This document shows, one piece after another, positions 24,997 through 32,785 of a DNA stretch of 38,372 nucleotides. The notes under the pieces were generated by a model that was not told where the DNA came from, searched no databases, and was given only the letters and a program-made list of their open reading frames with translations. The stretch's first letter is position 1. The number at the start of each line of letters is the position of its first letter. The stretch covers positions 1 through 38,372 of the forward strand of contig JACQXG010000041.1 of NCBI GenBank assembly GCA_016208905.1. The letters are read 5' to 3'. This stretch comes from Nitrospirota bacterium. GTDB lineage: Bacteria > Nitrospirota > Thermodesulfovibrionia > UBA6902. Position numbers and translations under genes: made by a program.

Positions 24997-25995
24997 TTAT
25001 TTTTTTTGGCCCCATTTAGTACCTATTGTAATCTCTTGAGTACTATCTACAAGAACAGCTCCGGATGTTGAAGGTTGAAGGGAGACGATTTGTATTTTAC
25101 CTATAGGGCTTTCTGACGGTGGCTCTGAAAGAACTGAAAAAACATCGCCTATCTTAAGCCCGTCTTTTTCCCCTTTATCTAGGAAAACAACAGCTCCTTC
25201 GCCCAGTAAATAACTGTTCATATGCGATTCTATGATGTACCCATGTAAATCGGGTGTTCTGGCAGTTTCAGGGATAAGCGGCGGCTCCATTTCCTGATAC
25301 GGCAGTAGTCCATCGCCTATCTGAATATCTTCAAAAGAATTGATTACTTTTGCTTTTGTCATATTTTGGTCCATTCCGATAACTTCTAAAATACCTGTTA
25401 TTCTTATCTGGTGGCCTATTTTTTTTTCAGATATCGGATGCTTGACGACCTTTATATCTCTGATTGCAAAGAACCGTTTTTCAGATTTTATGTCACCATT
25501 ATATTTTATATATACAATATCGTCCATGCCTGTGATATTACGGTCCATAGGTGAAAATGTTAATTTGCCGACACTCGGAAACTTGTCTGCAATCCAGCCG
25601 CTTGCGATATAAAGATTTTTTTCAATAATATATTTTTTCTCCATTAGCGGGGCATATTCCCAAACATTTTTAGGTTCGGATTCTTTAATCTTATGCCCCC
25701 TGTGCTTCCTGGCAATCGGAATTGTTTTAGTCTCGATGGCAGGCATACGCATCAATTCTTCTCTGGAAGGGATTATTATTCTGGTGCCTGGATAAATAAG
25801 ATCCGGATTTTCGATATGAGGGTTTACATTCCATAGTTTAGGCCATAGAAAAGCGTCTTCGAGTTTTGTGCTGGAAATGCCCCATAGCGTATCAAATTTT
25901 TCTACAATATATTCTTCTGATTTTGTATTCTGCGCGTTTAGAGATGTAACAAAAAAGGCAATAAATAGGAGAAGGCAATATAGTGTTTTTTTCAT
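24997..25995 (-). CDS. Secreted LysM-domain peptidoglycan-binding protein
   Basis: A 332-residue exported protein. Residues 1-21 form a signal peptide ending SLNAQ. A LysM domain follows at about 28-75 (YIVEKFDTLWGISSTKLEDA, NPHIENPDLIYPGTRIIIPS), the fold that binds peptidoglycan glycan chains. The remainder is mostly beta-strands with no enzymatic motif I can recognise. It is the type annotated as LysM peptidoglycan-binding protein in Nitrospirota genomes. Its stop is 2 bp from that of rpoD in convergent orientation, and it has its own strong promoter at 26041-26069. Confidence 0.88.
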   Translation of the reverse strand: MKKTLYCLLLFIAFFVTSLNAQNTKSEEYIVEKFDTLWGISSTKLEDAFLWPKLWNVNPHIENPDLIYPGTRIIIPSREELMRMPAIETKTIPIARKHRGHKIKESEPKNVWEYAPLMEKKYIIEKNLYIASGWIADKFPSVGKLTFSPMDRNITGMDDIVYIKYNGDIKSEKRFFAIRDIKVVKHPISEKKIGHQIRITGILEVIGMDQNMTKAKVINSFEDIQIGDGLLPYQEMEPPLIPETARTPDLHGYIIESHMNSYLLGEGAVVFLDKGEKDGLKIGDVFSVLSEPPSESPIGKIQIVSLQPSTSGAVLVDSTQEITIGTKWGQKK

Positions 25996-26040
25996 CTTTT
26001 ACTCCCTCACATATTCAATGAGTATTTATGTATATATCTT

Positions 26041-26069
26041 ACAATATAGGACTGATCAGCTTGTGTCAA
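26041..26069 (-). promoter_or_regulatory. Sigma-70 promoter of the LysM gene
   Basis: On the minus strand TTGACA (26069-26064), a 17-nt spacer and TATTGT (26046-26041), 46 nt upstream of the start codon. GAGGGAG precedes the ATG. Confidence 0.75.
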
Positions 26070-26165
26070 GATCATGAGTTATATTCGATCTCTGATTACA
26101 CAGTTATTCCCGCGAGCTTGGGACAAACTGTTTCCAATATAAGAAATCAGAATTAACTAGAAATA

Positions 26166-27368
26166 TCAGGTGCTATAATGGGCATTAATTTTTATATACC
26201 CTTCTGTTAAATCACACGTAAGGGCTTTAGCAGTTTCTTTGCCGATTCCCAGGTCAACGGTAATGATAATATTTTTTTTTGACAGAGTTTTTCTTGCGAC
26301 TTTTTCTTTGTTAGTTCCAAGTCCTTTGCGGACCAGTTTAATTTTATTCAGACTTATATCTAGTGTATTCTCATTGACTTCTACACCTGAATAACCGATT
26401 GCTGCTACGATTCTGCCCCAGTTCGGGTCTTGTCCATATATAGCGGTTTTTACAAGCATTGAATTTGCAATTGCTAGTGCAATTTTTTCGGCATCAGCTT
26501 CTGTCAGGGCCCCTTTAACAATTACTTCAATGAGTTTTGTTGCGCCTTCCCCATCTTCAGCAATCATCCTGGCAAGGTCATAGGTTATCTCATTCAATGC
26601 ATTCTTGAATATATTGAACTCTGCAGAGCGTTTTGTTATAGGTCTATTCTGAAGATTGCCGTTTGCCAGAATCATAACTGTATCATTAGTACTCATGTCA
26701 TTATCAATAATTAATCTGTTAAAGGAGCTGGTTACTGCTTCCCGCAATGCTGAATCAAGCGCCTGCCGGTTTATTGCAATATCAGTAACTATAAAGCATA
26801 ACATTGTGGCCATATTGGGGCAGATCATTCCAGCGCCCTTGGCAATTCCGGTAATTGTTCCTCTCTTTCTGCCTATTTTTAATTTTCTGGAAGACATCTT
26901 TGCAAAGGTATCAGTAGTCATCATTGCGGAAGCGACCTGCCTTAAGGATGATGGCGATAATTTATCAACTAATCCAGGCACTGCATTATTTATTTTTTCC
27001 ACAGGAAGCGGCTTGCCAATAATACCGGTGGATGATACGTAAACAAGTTCAGAAGGAATACCGAGTTCTTCGGCTGTCTTTTTATTTACTTCTCTGGCGT
27101 CTTTAATGCCTTTTTTGCCGGTACAGGCGTTTGCATTTCCGCTGTTTATGATAATGGCCTGGGCTTTTTGAGATGTAATATTTTCGATGGCCAGTTTAAC
27201 AGGGGCTGCCTTGATCCTGTTTGTAGTGAACATGCCGGCAGCGATAGCGGGGCTCTCTGAATATATCAGGGCCAGATCTCTATCACCGGACTTTTTAATT
27301 CCGGCTGATATCCCGGCAAATTTGAAACCTGGAACAATAAATTTCCGATTAGCGGGGACTCGCTTCAT
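26166..27368 (-). CDS. argJ: Bifunctional ornithine acetyltransferase / N-acetylglutamate synthase
   Basis: It transfers the acetyl group from N-acetylornithine to glutamate in the cyclic arginine pathway. The protein is 400 residues from the ATG at 27368. It contains NSGNANACTG, SSTGIIGKPLP (oxyanion region), KGAGMICPNMATML and EGATKLIEV, where the nucleophilic Thr of the self-cleavage site lies. The C-terminus DLTEGYIKINAHYST is the family ending. The argC stop TGA overlaps its ATG by one base (TGATG), so the two are translationally coupled. Confidence 0.96.
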   Translation of the reverse strand: MKRVPANRKFIVPGFKFAGISAGIKKSGDRDLALIYSESPAIAAGMFTTNRIKAAPVKLAIENITSQKAQAIIINSGNANACTGKKGIKDAREVNKKTAEELGIPSELVYVSSTGIIGKPLPVEKINNAVPGLVDKLSPSSLRQVASAMMTTDTFAKMSSRKLKIGRKRGTITGIAKGAGMICPNMATMLCFIVTDIAINRQALDSALREAVTSSFNRLIIDNDMSTNDTVMILANGNLQNRPITKRSAEFNIFKNALNEITYDLARMIAEDGEGATKLIEVIVKGALTEADAEKIALAIANSMLVKTAIYGQDPNWGRIVAAIGYSGVEVNENTLDISLNKIKLVRKGLGTNKEKVARKTLSKKNIIITVDLGIGKETAKALTCDLTEGYIKINAHYST

Positions 27369-28414
27369 CAAGGGGATGCAGAGGAGGACACTAGCCCGGC
27401 TGTTTCGTCAAAGCCATGCATGATGTTCATATTATGCACGGCTGTGCCTGAGGCCCCCTTTAATAGGTTATCAATTACACTCAATATGATAAGTGTCTGT
27501 CCCTTGCCGGAGCGTTTATCAAGAAAAACGGATATGTCACAATAATTGCTTCCTTTGACAACTTTCGTAGACGGATACATTCCGTTTTTCAAAACCCTTA
27601 CAAAAGGCTCATTCCGGTAAAATACGTGATATAATTTATGAATATCAGAGAGACTTATTTTCTTTTTTAATCGAACATAAATGGTGCTGAGTATCCCTCT
27701 GTCCATGGGAATAAGGTGAGGAGTAAAGATTATATTAATTCTTTTCTTTGAAATAGAACTCAGTTCCTGTTCAATCTCAGGCGTATGGCGGTGGGCTGTT
27801 ACTGCATATGCCTTCACTGATTCATTGACCTCGCAAAACATAAACGGCTGAGCAGGACTTCTCCCGGCGCCTGATGTTCCTGATTTTGAGTCCACAATAA
27901 TAGAATTTGTATTTATAAAATTTTCCCCTATTATTGGCGCAATGCCAAGTATAGCACTTGTAGGATAACAGCCGGGGTTTGCTATAATTGATGCGTTTTT
28001 GATTTTCTTCCTGTAAATTTCCGGCAGACCATAGACGGCTTTTTTCAGGAGAGGTGAATATAGATGGGGAATTTTATACCACTCCTTGTAGACCTCTGCG
28101 CTTTTTAATCTGTAATCTGCAGAAAGATCAATAACTTTTTTCCCTGCATTATAAAGGAACGCAACTGTTTCCTGAGAAGTCTTATGCGGCAGACACAGGA
28201 AAAAGAGGTCGGCCTTTTTTGTCAGGGTTTTTAAATCCAGGGATTCGAATTTTAAAGACGTATTTCTGAAATGGAGAAAAGTATCTGAAATTAACAAACC
28301 GGACAAACGTTCAGATGTTACGGCAGTTACTTCAGCGTTCGGATGCGTCAGAAGCAACCTTAATAGTTCAGAACCTGTATAACCACTTCCGCCTAAAATG
28401 GCAACTTTTAACAT
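27368..28414 (-). CDS. argC: N-acetyl-gamma-glutamyl-phosphate reductase
   Basis: It reduces N-acetylglutamyl phosphate to the semialdehyde in arginine synthesis, with NADPH. The protein is 348 residues. It starts MLKVAILGGSGYTGSELLRL (NADP-binding), has IANPGCYPTSAILG with the catalytic Cys, DSKSGTSGAGR, and AYAVTAHRHTPEIEQEL with the acid-base His. It heads the argC-argJ pair. The 88-nt gap up to rpsI is filled with a simple repeat. Confidence 0.97.
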   Translation of the reverse strand: MLKVAILGGSGYTGSELLRLLLTHPNAEVTAVTSERLSGLLISDTFLHFRNTSLKFESLDLKTLTKKADLFFLCLPHKTSQETVAFLYNAGKKVIDLSADYRLKSAEVYKEWYKIPHLYSPLLKKAVYGLPEIYRKKIKNASIIANPGCYPTSAILGIAPIIGENFINTNSIIVDSKSGTSGAGRSPAQPFMFCEVNESVKAYAVTAHRHTPEIEQELSSISKKRINIIFTPHLIPMDRGILSTIYVRLKKKISLSDIHKLYHVFYRNEPFVRVLKNGMYPSTKVVKGSNYCDISVFLDKRSGKGQTLIILSVIDNLLKGASGTAVHNMNIMHGFDETAGLVSSSASP

Positions 28415-28419
28415 AACAG

Positions 28420-28500
28420 ATGACAGATATCAGATGAAAGATAACAGACTTTAAGATTTGTTTCAGTCTGGATTCTATGTTCTGACTTCTGAATTCTGGA
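28420..28500. repeat. CAGAT / TTCTG simple-repeat spacer between argC and rpsI
   Basis: The left half repeats CAGATGACAGATATCAGATG-like words and the right half TCTGACTTCTGAATTCTGG-like words, so the two arms are roughly inverse of one another. It is neither coding nor a standard terminator (no T-run). Confidence 0.6.
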
Positions 28501-28502
28501 CA

Positions 28503-28895
28503 TTATCTCTTCGAGAACTGGAAACGTGCTCTTGCGCCTTTTTGTCCGTATTTTTTCCGTTCTACTACTCTGGGGTCTCTTGTTAACAATCCTTCTTTTT
28601 TTAACTTACCCCTGAAATCCGCATTGGCTGATACTAACGCTCTTGAAATGCCGTGTCTTATTGCAGCGGCCTGACCGCTGTATCCGCCGCCTTTCACTCT
28701 AACAGTTATATCATATTTACCGGTAACAGCAACAACATTTAAGGGCTGCTGGATAATCATTTTCATTGTTTCATGAGGAAAATACTGGTTGAGAGGTTTT
28801 TTATTAACAATTATATTGCCAGTCCCCGGCTTTACGAACACTTGAGCTATGGACGACTTCCTTCTGCCCGTTGCACTGTATTGAATTTCTGCCAT
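28503..28895 (-). CDS. rpsI: 30S ribosomal protein S9
   Basis: Small-subunit protein whose C-terminal tail reaches the P-site tRNA. The protein is 130 residues. It begins [19 protein letters not shown], has [20 protein letters not shown] and ends [17 protein letters not shown], as expected. It follows rplM by 17 nt, with AAGGAG upstream of the ATG. Confidence 0.98.
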   Translation of the reverse strand: MAEIQYSATGRRKSSIAQVFVKPGTGNIIVNKKPLNQYFPHETMKMIIQQPLNVVAVTGKYDITVRVKGGGYSGQAAAIRHGISRALVSANADFRGKLKKEGLLTRDPRVVERKKYGQKGARARFQFSKR

Positions 28896-28912
28896 TTTTC
28901 AAAAGCTCCTTA

Positions 28913-29347
28913 TTAATTATTAAGATTTAGAATTTCCGGGTTCTGGGCCTTATGAGGATGGTCCGGACCGCTGTATACTTTCAGCTTGGTTAACTGCTGT
29001 TTGCCGAGTGTATTTTTTGGAAGCATGCCGCGTACTGCTGAAACAATAATTCGTTCAGGATTATTTTTCATTATGTCCTTGGCCATCTCCTCTTTGATCC
29101 CTCCCGGATAACCAGAATGACGGTAGTATGCCTTTTTCTCGAGCTTATTGCCTGTAAAGCGTACTTTATCTGCATTTACGATAATGACAAAATCCCCGGT
29201 ATCAACATGGGGTGTGAAAATGGGTTTATTTTTACCACGCAATATTTTTGCGACCTGTGAGGCCATCCTTCCAACAACCATATTATCTGCATTTATTATA
29301 TGCCATTTCTGCAGCACATCTGATTTTTTAGCGAATATTGTTTTCAT
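28913..29347 (-). CDS. rplM: 50S ribosomal protein L13
   Basis: Early-assembling large-subunit protein, 144 residues. Signatures are WHIINADNMVVGRMASQVAK, LRGKNKPIFTPHVDTGDFVI, and AVRGMLPKNTLGKQQLTKLK followed by VYSGPDHPHKAQNP. It heads the rplM-rpsI operon, with GAGAGG before the ATG and a promoter at 29391-29420. Confidence 0.98.
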   Translation of the reverse strand: MKTIFAKKSDVLQKWHIINADNMVVGRMASQVAKILRGKNKPIFTPHVDTGDFVIIVNADKVRFTGNKLEKKAYYRHSGYPGGIKEEMAKDIMKNNPERIIVSAVRGMLPKNTLGKQQLTKLKVYSGPDHPHKAQNPEILNLNN

Positions 29348-29390
29348 ATTACCTCTCTATGTATGTAATGCAAATTAATTTGAACATAAA

Positions 29391-29420
29391 ATGATAATGG
29401 AAATTGATTTAGATTGTCAA
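29391..29420 (-). promoter_or_regulatory. Sigma-70 promoter of rplM-rpsI
   Basis: On the minus strand TTGACA (29420-29415), an 18-nt spacer and TATCAT (29396-29391), 44 nt upstream of the rplM start. It lies between the stop of the candidate selenoprotein gene (29472) and rplM. Confidence 0.7.
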
Positions 29421-29471
29421 CACTTGGCCTGAAAAATAAAAGGCAAATAAGAAGCCCAATCGATTACAGAT

Positions 29472-29657
29472 TTATACCCTATCGCATGAACGGTGGGACA
29501 ATTGCTGCCAGAATTCGGCATCCATTTCATTGATGTATTCTTCTAACGGATAATTCCTGCTGCAATCCATGCAGAGAAGAGAAACACTCTTTCAACCGAT
29601 TCTTAGAGTTAATTTACCGTGACACTCTTTACAGTTTAATCCTGATTTTAAACTCAT
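29472..29657 (-). CDS. Candidate dual-CxxC small selenoprotein (in-frame UGA read as Sec)
   Basis: This 61-codon frame starts at ATG 29657, preceded by AAAGGA about 10 nt upstream, and ends at TAA 29472. Codon 22 is TGA (29594-29592). Reading through it gives MSLKSGLNCKECHGK, LTLRIG-U-KSVSLLCMDC and SRNYPLEEYINEMD, followed by AEFWQQLSHRSCDRV. Pattern: CxxC, nine residues, U, six residues, CxxC. I recall a family named dual CXXC motif small (seleno)protein with this spacing, where Cys or Sec stands at that position. A SECIS-like hairpin follows the TGA (29560-29574). The protein would be a small zinc-ribbon-like or redox protein. The alternative is a nonsense-mutated zinc-ribbon gene, but the rest of the frame is clean and the hairpin is well placed. 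Confidence 0.7.
29560..29574 (-). promoter_or_regulatory. Bacterial SECIS-like hairpin
   Basis: Minus-strand stem CTGCA (29574-29570) pairs with TGCAG (29564-29560) around the loop TGGAT. It begins 17 nt after the in-frame TGA. G is the second loop base, and the loop lies 22-27 nt downstream of the TGA, within the range known for bacterial SECIS elements. It also encodes part of the second CxxC region. Confidence 0.6.
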
Positions 29658-30192
29658 TAGATATTTTCCTTTATATGTTTACAGTAATTTTTAATAAATA
29701 CATGATACGTTATTTGTTCATGGAAAGTGAATCATCTTTAAATATAAAATTAAAATCAATACAGCCAATAGATTATTAATATTAAGACCTAATATGTAAA
29801 TTTGCTTGATTTTTTTAATTAATATTGTTAATAATTAAGGCACTGTATTTTATTTTACATTTCTACTTATATAGTTATAGTGTTTTTTATACTACCAAAA
29901 TGACTATTGTAATTTATGATAAATAATTTCTTGATTATCAAGAAAGCCCCAATAATATTTTTTTCAATTAGTAATTGCCTGTATCAATCTTTTTTAATAT
30001 TGAGTTTTGCGAACAAATCAATTCTAAGGCAGGTCCAGATACCTACTTCTGCTATGGCTTACGCTGTTTTTAATAAAATTAAAATTGGATTTGAAGGGGA
30101 ATGCAATGGTTTGTATGATTAATAATAGAACAGGTAAAGATGTCTAAAACAGATTAACCGAATACCAATGATAACAAAATACGTGTTCAAGA
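29658..30192. other. AT-rich 535-nt intergenic region before the ketosynthase cluster
   Basis: The region is much richer in A+T than its surroundings, with many TTAAT/ATTAAT words. A possible frame at 29916-30122 (68 residues) is Ile/Phe/Asn-rich, has no ribosome-binding site and resembles nothing I know, so I do not call it. The promoter of the plus-strand cluster and that of the minus-strand selenoprotein gene should both lie here. Confidence 0.5.
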
Positions 30193-30939
30193 ATGACTCA
30201 CAATAAAAAAACGGCAATTATCAGTGGCGCTTCAAGAGGGATTGGTCGTGCTGTCGCTGTTGAATTAGCCGGTGAAGGTGTGAATATCAGTTTTAATTAT
30301 CTGAAAAGCAGCAACGATGCGCTTGACCTTGAGAAAGAGATCAACGATTTAGGTGTTAAGGTTAAGTCATTTCAAGTGGACATTAAAGACTATAAAGCTG
30401 TTAAGTCCTGGGTAGATGATACGAAAGAATTGTTTGGAGGCATAGACATTATAATTAATAATGCCGGTATAGTTAAAGATAAAGCGCTTGCTCTTATGGC
30501 ACCTGATGACTGGCATGACGTCATTAATACCAATTTAGACGGGACATTCAATCTCACCAGAGCTGCAATTGTAGGTCTCATAAAACAGAAGGGCGGCGCT
30601 ATTATTAATATTACTTCAGTCAGCGGCATTGTAGGTATCCCCCGGCAAACAAATTACTCTGCCTCAAAAGCCGGCATAATAGGGTTTACAAAATCTCTTG
30701 CCAGGGAAGTTGCTTCTTATAACATCAGGGTCAATGCTGTTGCTCCGGGTTTTATTGAAACAGATATTCTCAAGGAATTGAAGGAAGACTATAAAGATCA
30801 GCTGGTTAAACAAATACCATTAAACAGGTTAGGCAAGTCTGAAGAAGTTGCGAAGATTGTTAAATTTTTGGTGAGTGAAGATGCAGGTTATATTACCGGC
30901 CAAACATTCGTTATAGATGGCGGACTGAGCATGGTTTAA
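30193..30939 (+). CDS. fabG: 3-oxoacyl-ACP reductase (FabG-like SDR)
   Basis: A short-chain dehydrogenase that would reduce the 3-keto group of an acyl-ACP with NADPH. The protein is 248 residues. It has SGASRGIGRAVAVEL (Rossmann glycine motif), NNAGIVKDKAL, TSVSGIVGIPRQTNYSASKA (Ser-Tyr-Lys triad) and VAPGFIETDIL, and ends YITGQTFVIDGGLSMV. It is the first gene of the plus operon and is followed after 4 nt by the ketosynthase-like gene. Its position argues for a role dedicated to this cluster. No strong ribosome-binding site is visible. Confidence 0.9.
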   Translation: MTHNKKTAIISGASRGIGRAVAVELAGEGVNISFNYLKSSNDALDLEKEINDLGVKVKSFQVDIKDYKAVKSWVDDTKELFGGIDIIINNAGIVKDKALALMAPDDWHDVINTNLDGTFNLTRAAIVGLIKQKGGAIINITSVSGIVGIPRQTNYSASKAGIIGFTKSLAREVASYNIRVNAVAPGFIETDILKELKEDYKDQLVKQIPLNRLGKSEEVAKIVKFLVSEDAGYITGQTFVIDGGLSMV

Positions 30940-30943
30940 GTCA

Positions 30944-32089
30944 ATGGATACGAGAAAAATAGTAGTGACCGGACTTGGAGTAATTGCGCCGAACGGAATC
31001 GGGAAGGAAGAATTCTGGAGTTCTTTAAAAGAAGGGCGGTCCGGGATCAAGCCTGTTAAACGGTTTGACACTAGCGGGTTCAAGTGCAAACTGGCAGGTG
31101 AAATTCAGGATTTTAAACCTGAGGAATTTCTGGAGAGTAAAGGACTGAGAGACCTTGAAAGAACATCAAGATTATTATGTTCTGCCGCTAAAATGGCAAT
31201 AGAAGATGCCGATCTGGACATAAATGAAAAGAATACTGATGATATCGGAGTCTGTACTGGAACCACTTTATCTTCTCTATGGAATGTTGCTGAATTTAAT
31301 AAGGGGGCAATACAGGACGGCCCTCGTTTTACTGATGCTGCTCTATTCCCCGGGATGGTAATGAATGCTGCTTCAAGTCAAGTTTCAATCCGGTACAATA
31401 TTCAGGGATTTAACACAACTATTTCTACAGGGTATAGCTCGAGCATAGATGCATTAAAGTATGCCATAGATTTTATCAACCTGAGGAGGATTAAGGCAGT
31501 ATTGGTGGGAGGAGTTGAAAGTCTTTCTCTTGTAAACTATAGCGGTTTTTATCGTCTGGGGTTTTTTGCCGGTATAAAGGGCGAAGAATTGTCCTGTCCT
31601 TTTGACAAAAGGAGGAATGGCATTCTATTAGGAGAGGGCGCATCGGTTGTTGTAATAGAAGATGAAGAATATGCTCTTGAAAGGGGGGCAAATATTTACG
31701 CTCGTGTAAACGGTATTGGCAATTGTTTTGATACCTTTAAGATGGGTAAATATCATCCTGAAGCCACCGGTCTTAAAGAAAGTATAAAAGAGGCAATGAG
31801 GAATTCTGATTTGGACGTTTCAGAGATAGATTATATCCCTGTTAGCTCTATAAAATCCATGATAGGCGAATCGTTCAGCGCAGGCGGGCTTTTTCAAATA
31901 GCTGCTTCTGTTGGCAGTATGTATGAAAGTTTTATCCCGCCGACAATTAATTACGAAGTGAGAGACGATGACTGCGATCTTGATTATGTAGCAAACAAAT
32001 CACGCATTACCCGCATAAATAATGTATTAATAAATAACTATGGGCCAGGAGGAAGCAATGCCGCATTTATTTTATCCAAATGGAACTGA
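30944..32089 (+). CDS. Catalytically dead beta-ketoacyl synthase (chain-length-factor-like)
   Basis: A 381-residue FabF-like protein lacking the catalytic triad. Where active enzymes read TACAAG or TACSSG, it has TISTGYSSS, so Tyr164 replaces the Cys. About 29 residues that carry the first catalytic His (NAHGTGT) are cleanly missing between EIDY (294-297) and IPVSSIKSMIGE. Lys304 is kept, but the second His is Glu309. Otherwise the fold is intact (RKIVVTGLGVIAPNGIGKEE at the start, NNYGPGGSNAAFILSK at the end). Such partners dimerise with an active ketosynthase and set chain length in type II polyketide synthases and aryl polyene synthases. The active partner is probably the gene at 32778. 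Confidence 0.85.
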   Translation: MDTRKIVVTGLGVIAPNGIGKEEFWSSLKEGRSGIKPVKRFDTSGFKCKLAGEIQDFKPEEFLESKGLRDLERTSRLLCSAAKMAIEDADLDINEKNTDDIGVCTGTTLSSLWNVAEFNKGAIQDGPRFTDAALFPGMVMNAASSQVSIRYNIQGFNTTISTGYSSSIDALKYAIDFINLRRIKAVLVGGVESLSLVNYSGFYRLGFFAGIKGEELSCPFDKRRNGILLGEGASVVVIEDEEYALERGANIYARVNGIGNCFDTFKMGKYHPEATGLKESIKEAMRNSDLDVSEIDYIPVSSIKSMIGESFSAGGLFQIAASVGSMYESFIPPTINYEVRDDDCDLDYVANKSRITRINNVLINNYGPGGSNAAFILSKWN

Positions 32090-32101
32090 GGAGGATGGAG
32101 C

Positions 32102-32341
32102 ATGATCAATAATATCGAGGATGAAATAAGAGAGATGGTTTCAAAAATTCTGGAGGTACCGGTTGAAGAACTTGCTCCGGGTGTAGATTTCTTTAAGGAC
32201 TTGAATGTAGATTCATTAAAAGCGATTGAAATTGTGGCTGCCTTTGAAAAGAAGTACCGGATCATTGTGCCTGAAGATGACATCCCAAAGATCAGAAATC
32301 TCGGGCAGTTAATTGAATATACGAAAAATATAACAAGCTGA
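32102..32341 (+). CDS. Acyl carrier protein
   Basis: A 79-residue acidic helical protein. The 4'-phosphopantetheine attachment serine is Ser38 in LNVDSLKAIEIV. It is probably the dedicated carrier for this cluster; a standard fatty acid ACP usually reads DSLDTVE at this site, so the DSLKAIE variant points to a specialised ACP. It lies 12 nt after the dead ketosynthase gene, with GAGGATGGAG upstream. Confidence 0.92.
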   Translation: MINNIEDEIREMVSKILEVPVEELAPGVDFFKDLNVDSLKAIEIVAAFEKKYRIIVPEDDIPKIRNLGQLIEYTKNITS

Positions 32342-32344
32342 TAT

Positions 32345-32785
32345 ATGATCTGGGACCAGGAAAAGATCAAGGCTGTTTTGCCGCACAGATATCCGTTTCT
32401 TTTCCTCGATGAAGTCATTGAAATCGAGGGGACACAAAGGATCGTAGCAGTCAAATATATCGGCGAAGATGAAGATTACTTTAAGGGACATTTCCCCGGC
32501 AACCCTATAATGCCGGGTGTGCTTATTACAGAGGCAATGGCGCAGTCTTCAATAATTCTCTATTCTGTTGCTAAACCGGATATAGCTGCCAGACATCCCG
32601 ATTACTATTTAGGGAAAATCAAGTCAGAGTTTTTTTCCCCGGTTTATCCGGGAGACAAACTTTTCATAGAAACAACCAAAGTGAAGTTTTCAGATTATGC
32701 CGGGATAGCAGATGCCGTAACAATGGTAAACAACAAGATCGTAGCAAAAGCCAATATAGTTTTCAGCGTAAAGGATAATGAATAG
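32345..32785 (+). CDS. fabZ: 3-hydroxyacyl-ACP dehydratase (FabZ-like)
   Basis: It dehydrates 3-hydroxyacyl-ACP to trans-2-enoyl-ACP with a hot-dog fold. The protein is 146 residues. It has VLPHRYPFLFLDEVIEIEG, FKGHFPGNPIMPGVLITEAMAQ (catalytic His and, in the helix, Glu) and GKIKSEFFSPVYPGDKL. It starts 3 nt after the ACP stop and overlaps the next ketosynthase by 8 nt. The plus operon contains no enoyl reductase, so chains may stay unsaturated, as in polyenes (inference). Confidence 0.92.
   Translation: MIWDQEKIKAVLPHRYPFLFLDEVIEIEGTQRIVAVKYIGEDEDYFKGHFPGNPIMPGVLITEAMAQSSIILYSVAKPDIAARHPDYYLGKIKSEFFSPVYPGDKLFIETTKVKFSDYAGIADAVTMVNNKIVAKANIVFSVKDNE

Noticed and set aside
29916-30122. 68-residue frame upstream of fabG
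   Set aside because: Low-complexity Ile/Phe/Asn composition in AT-rich DNA, with no ribosome-binding site and no family resemblance.
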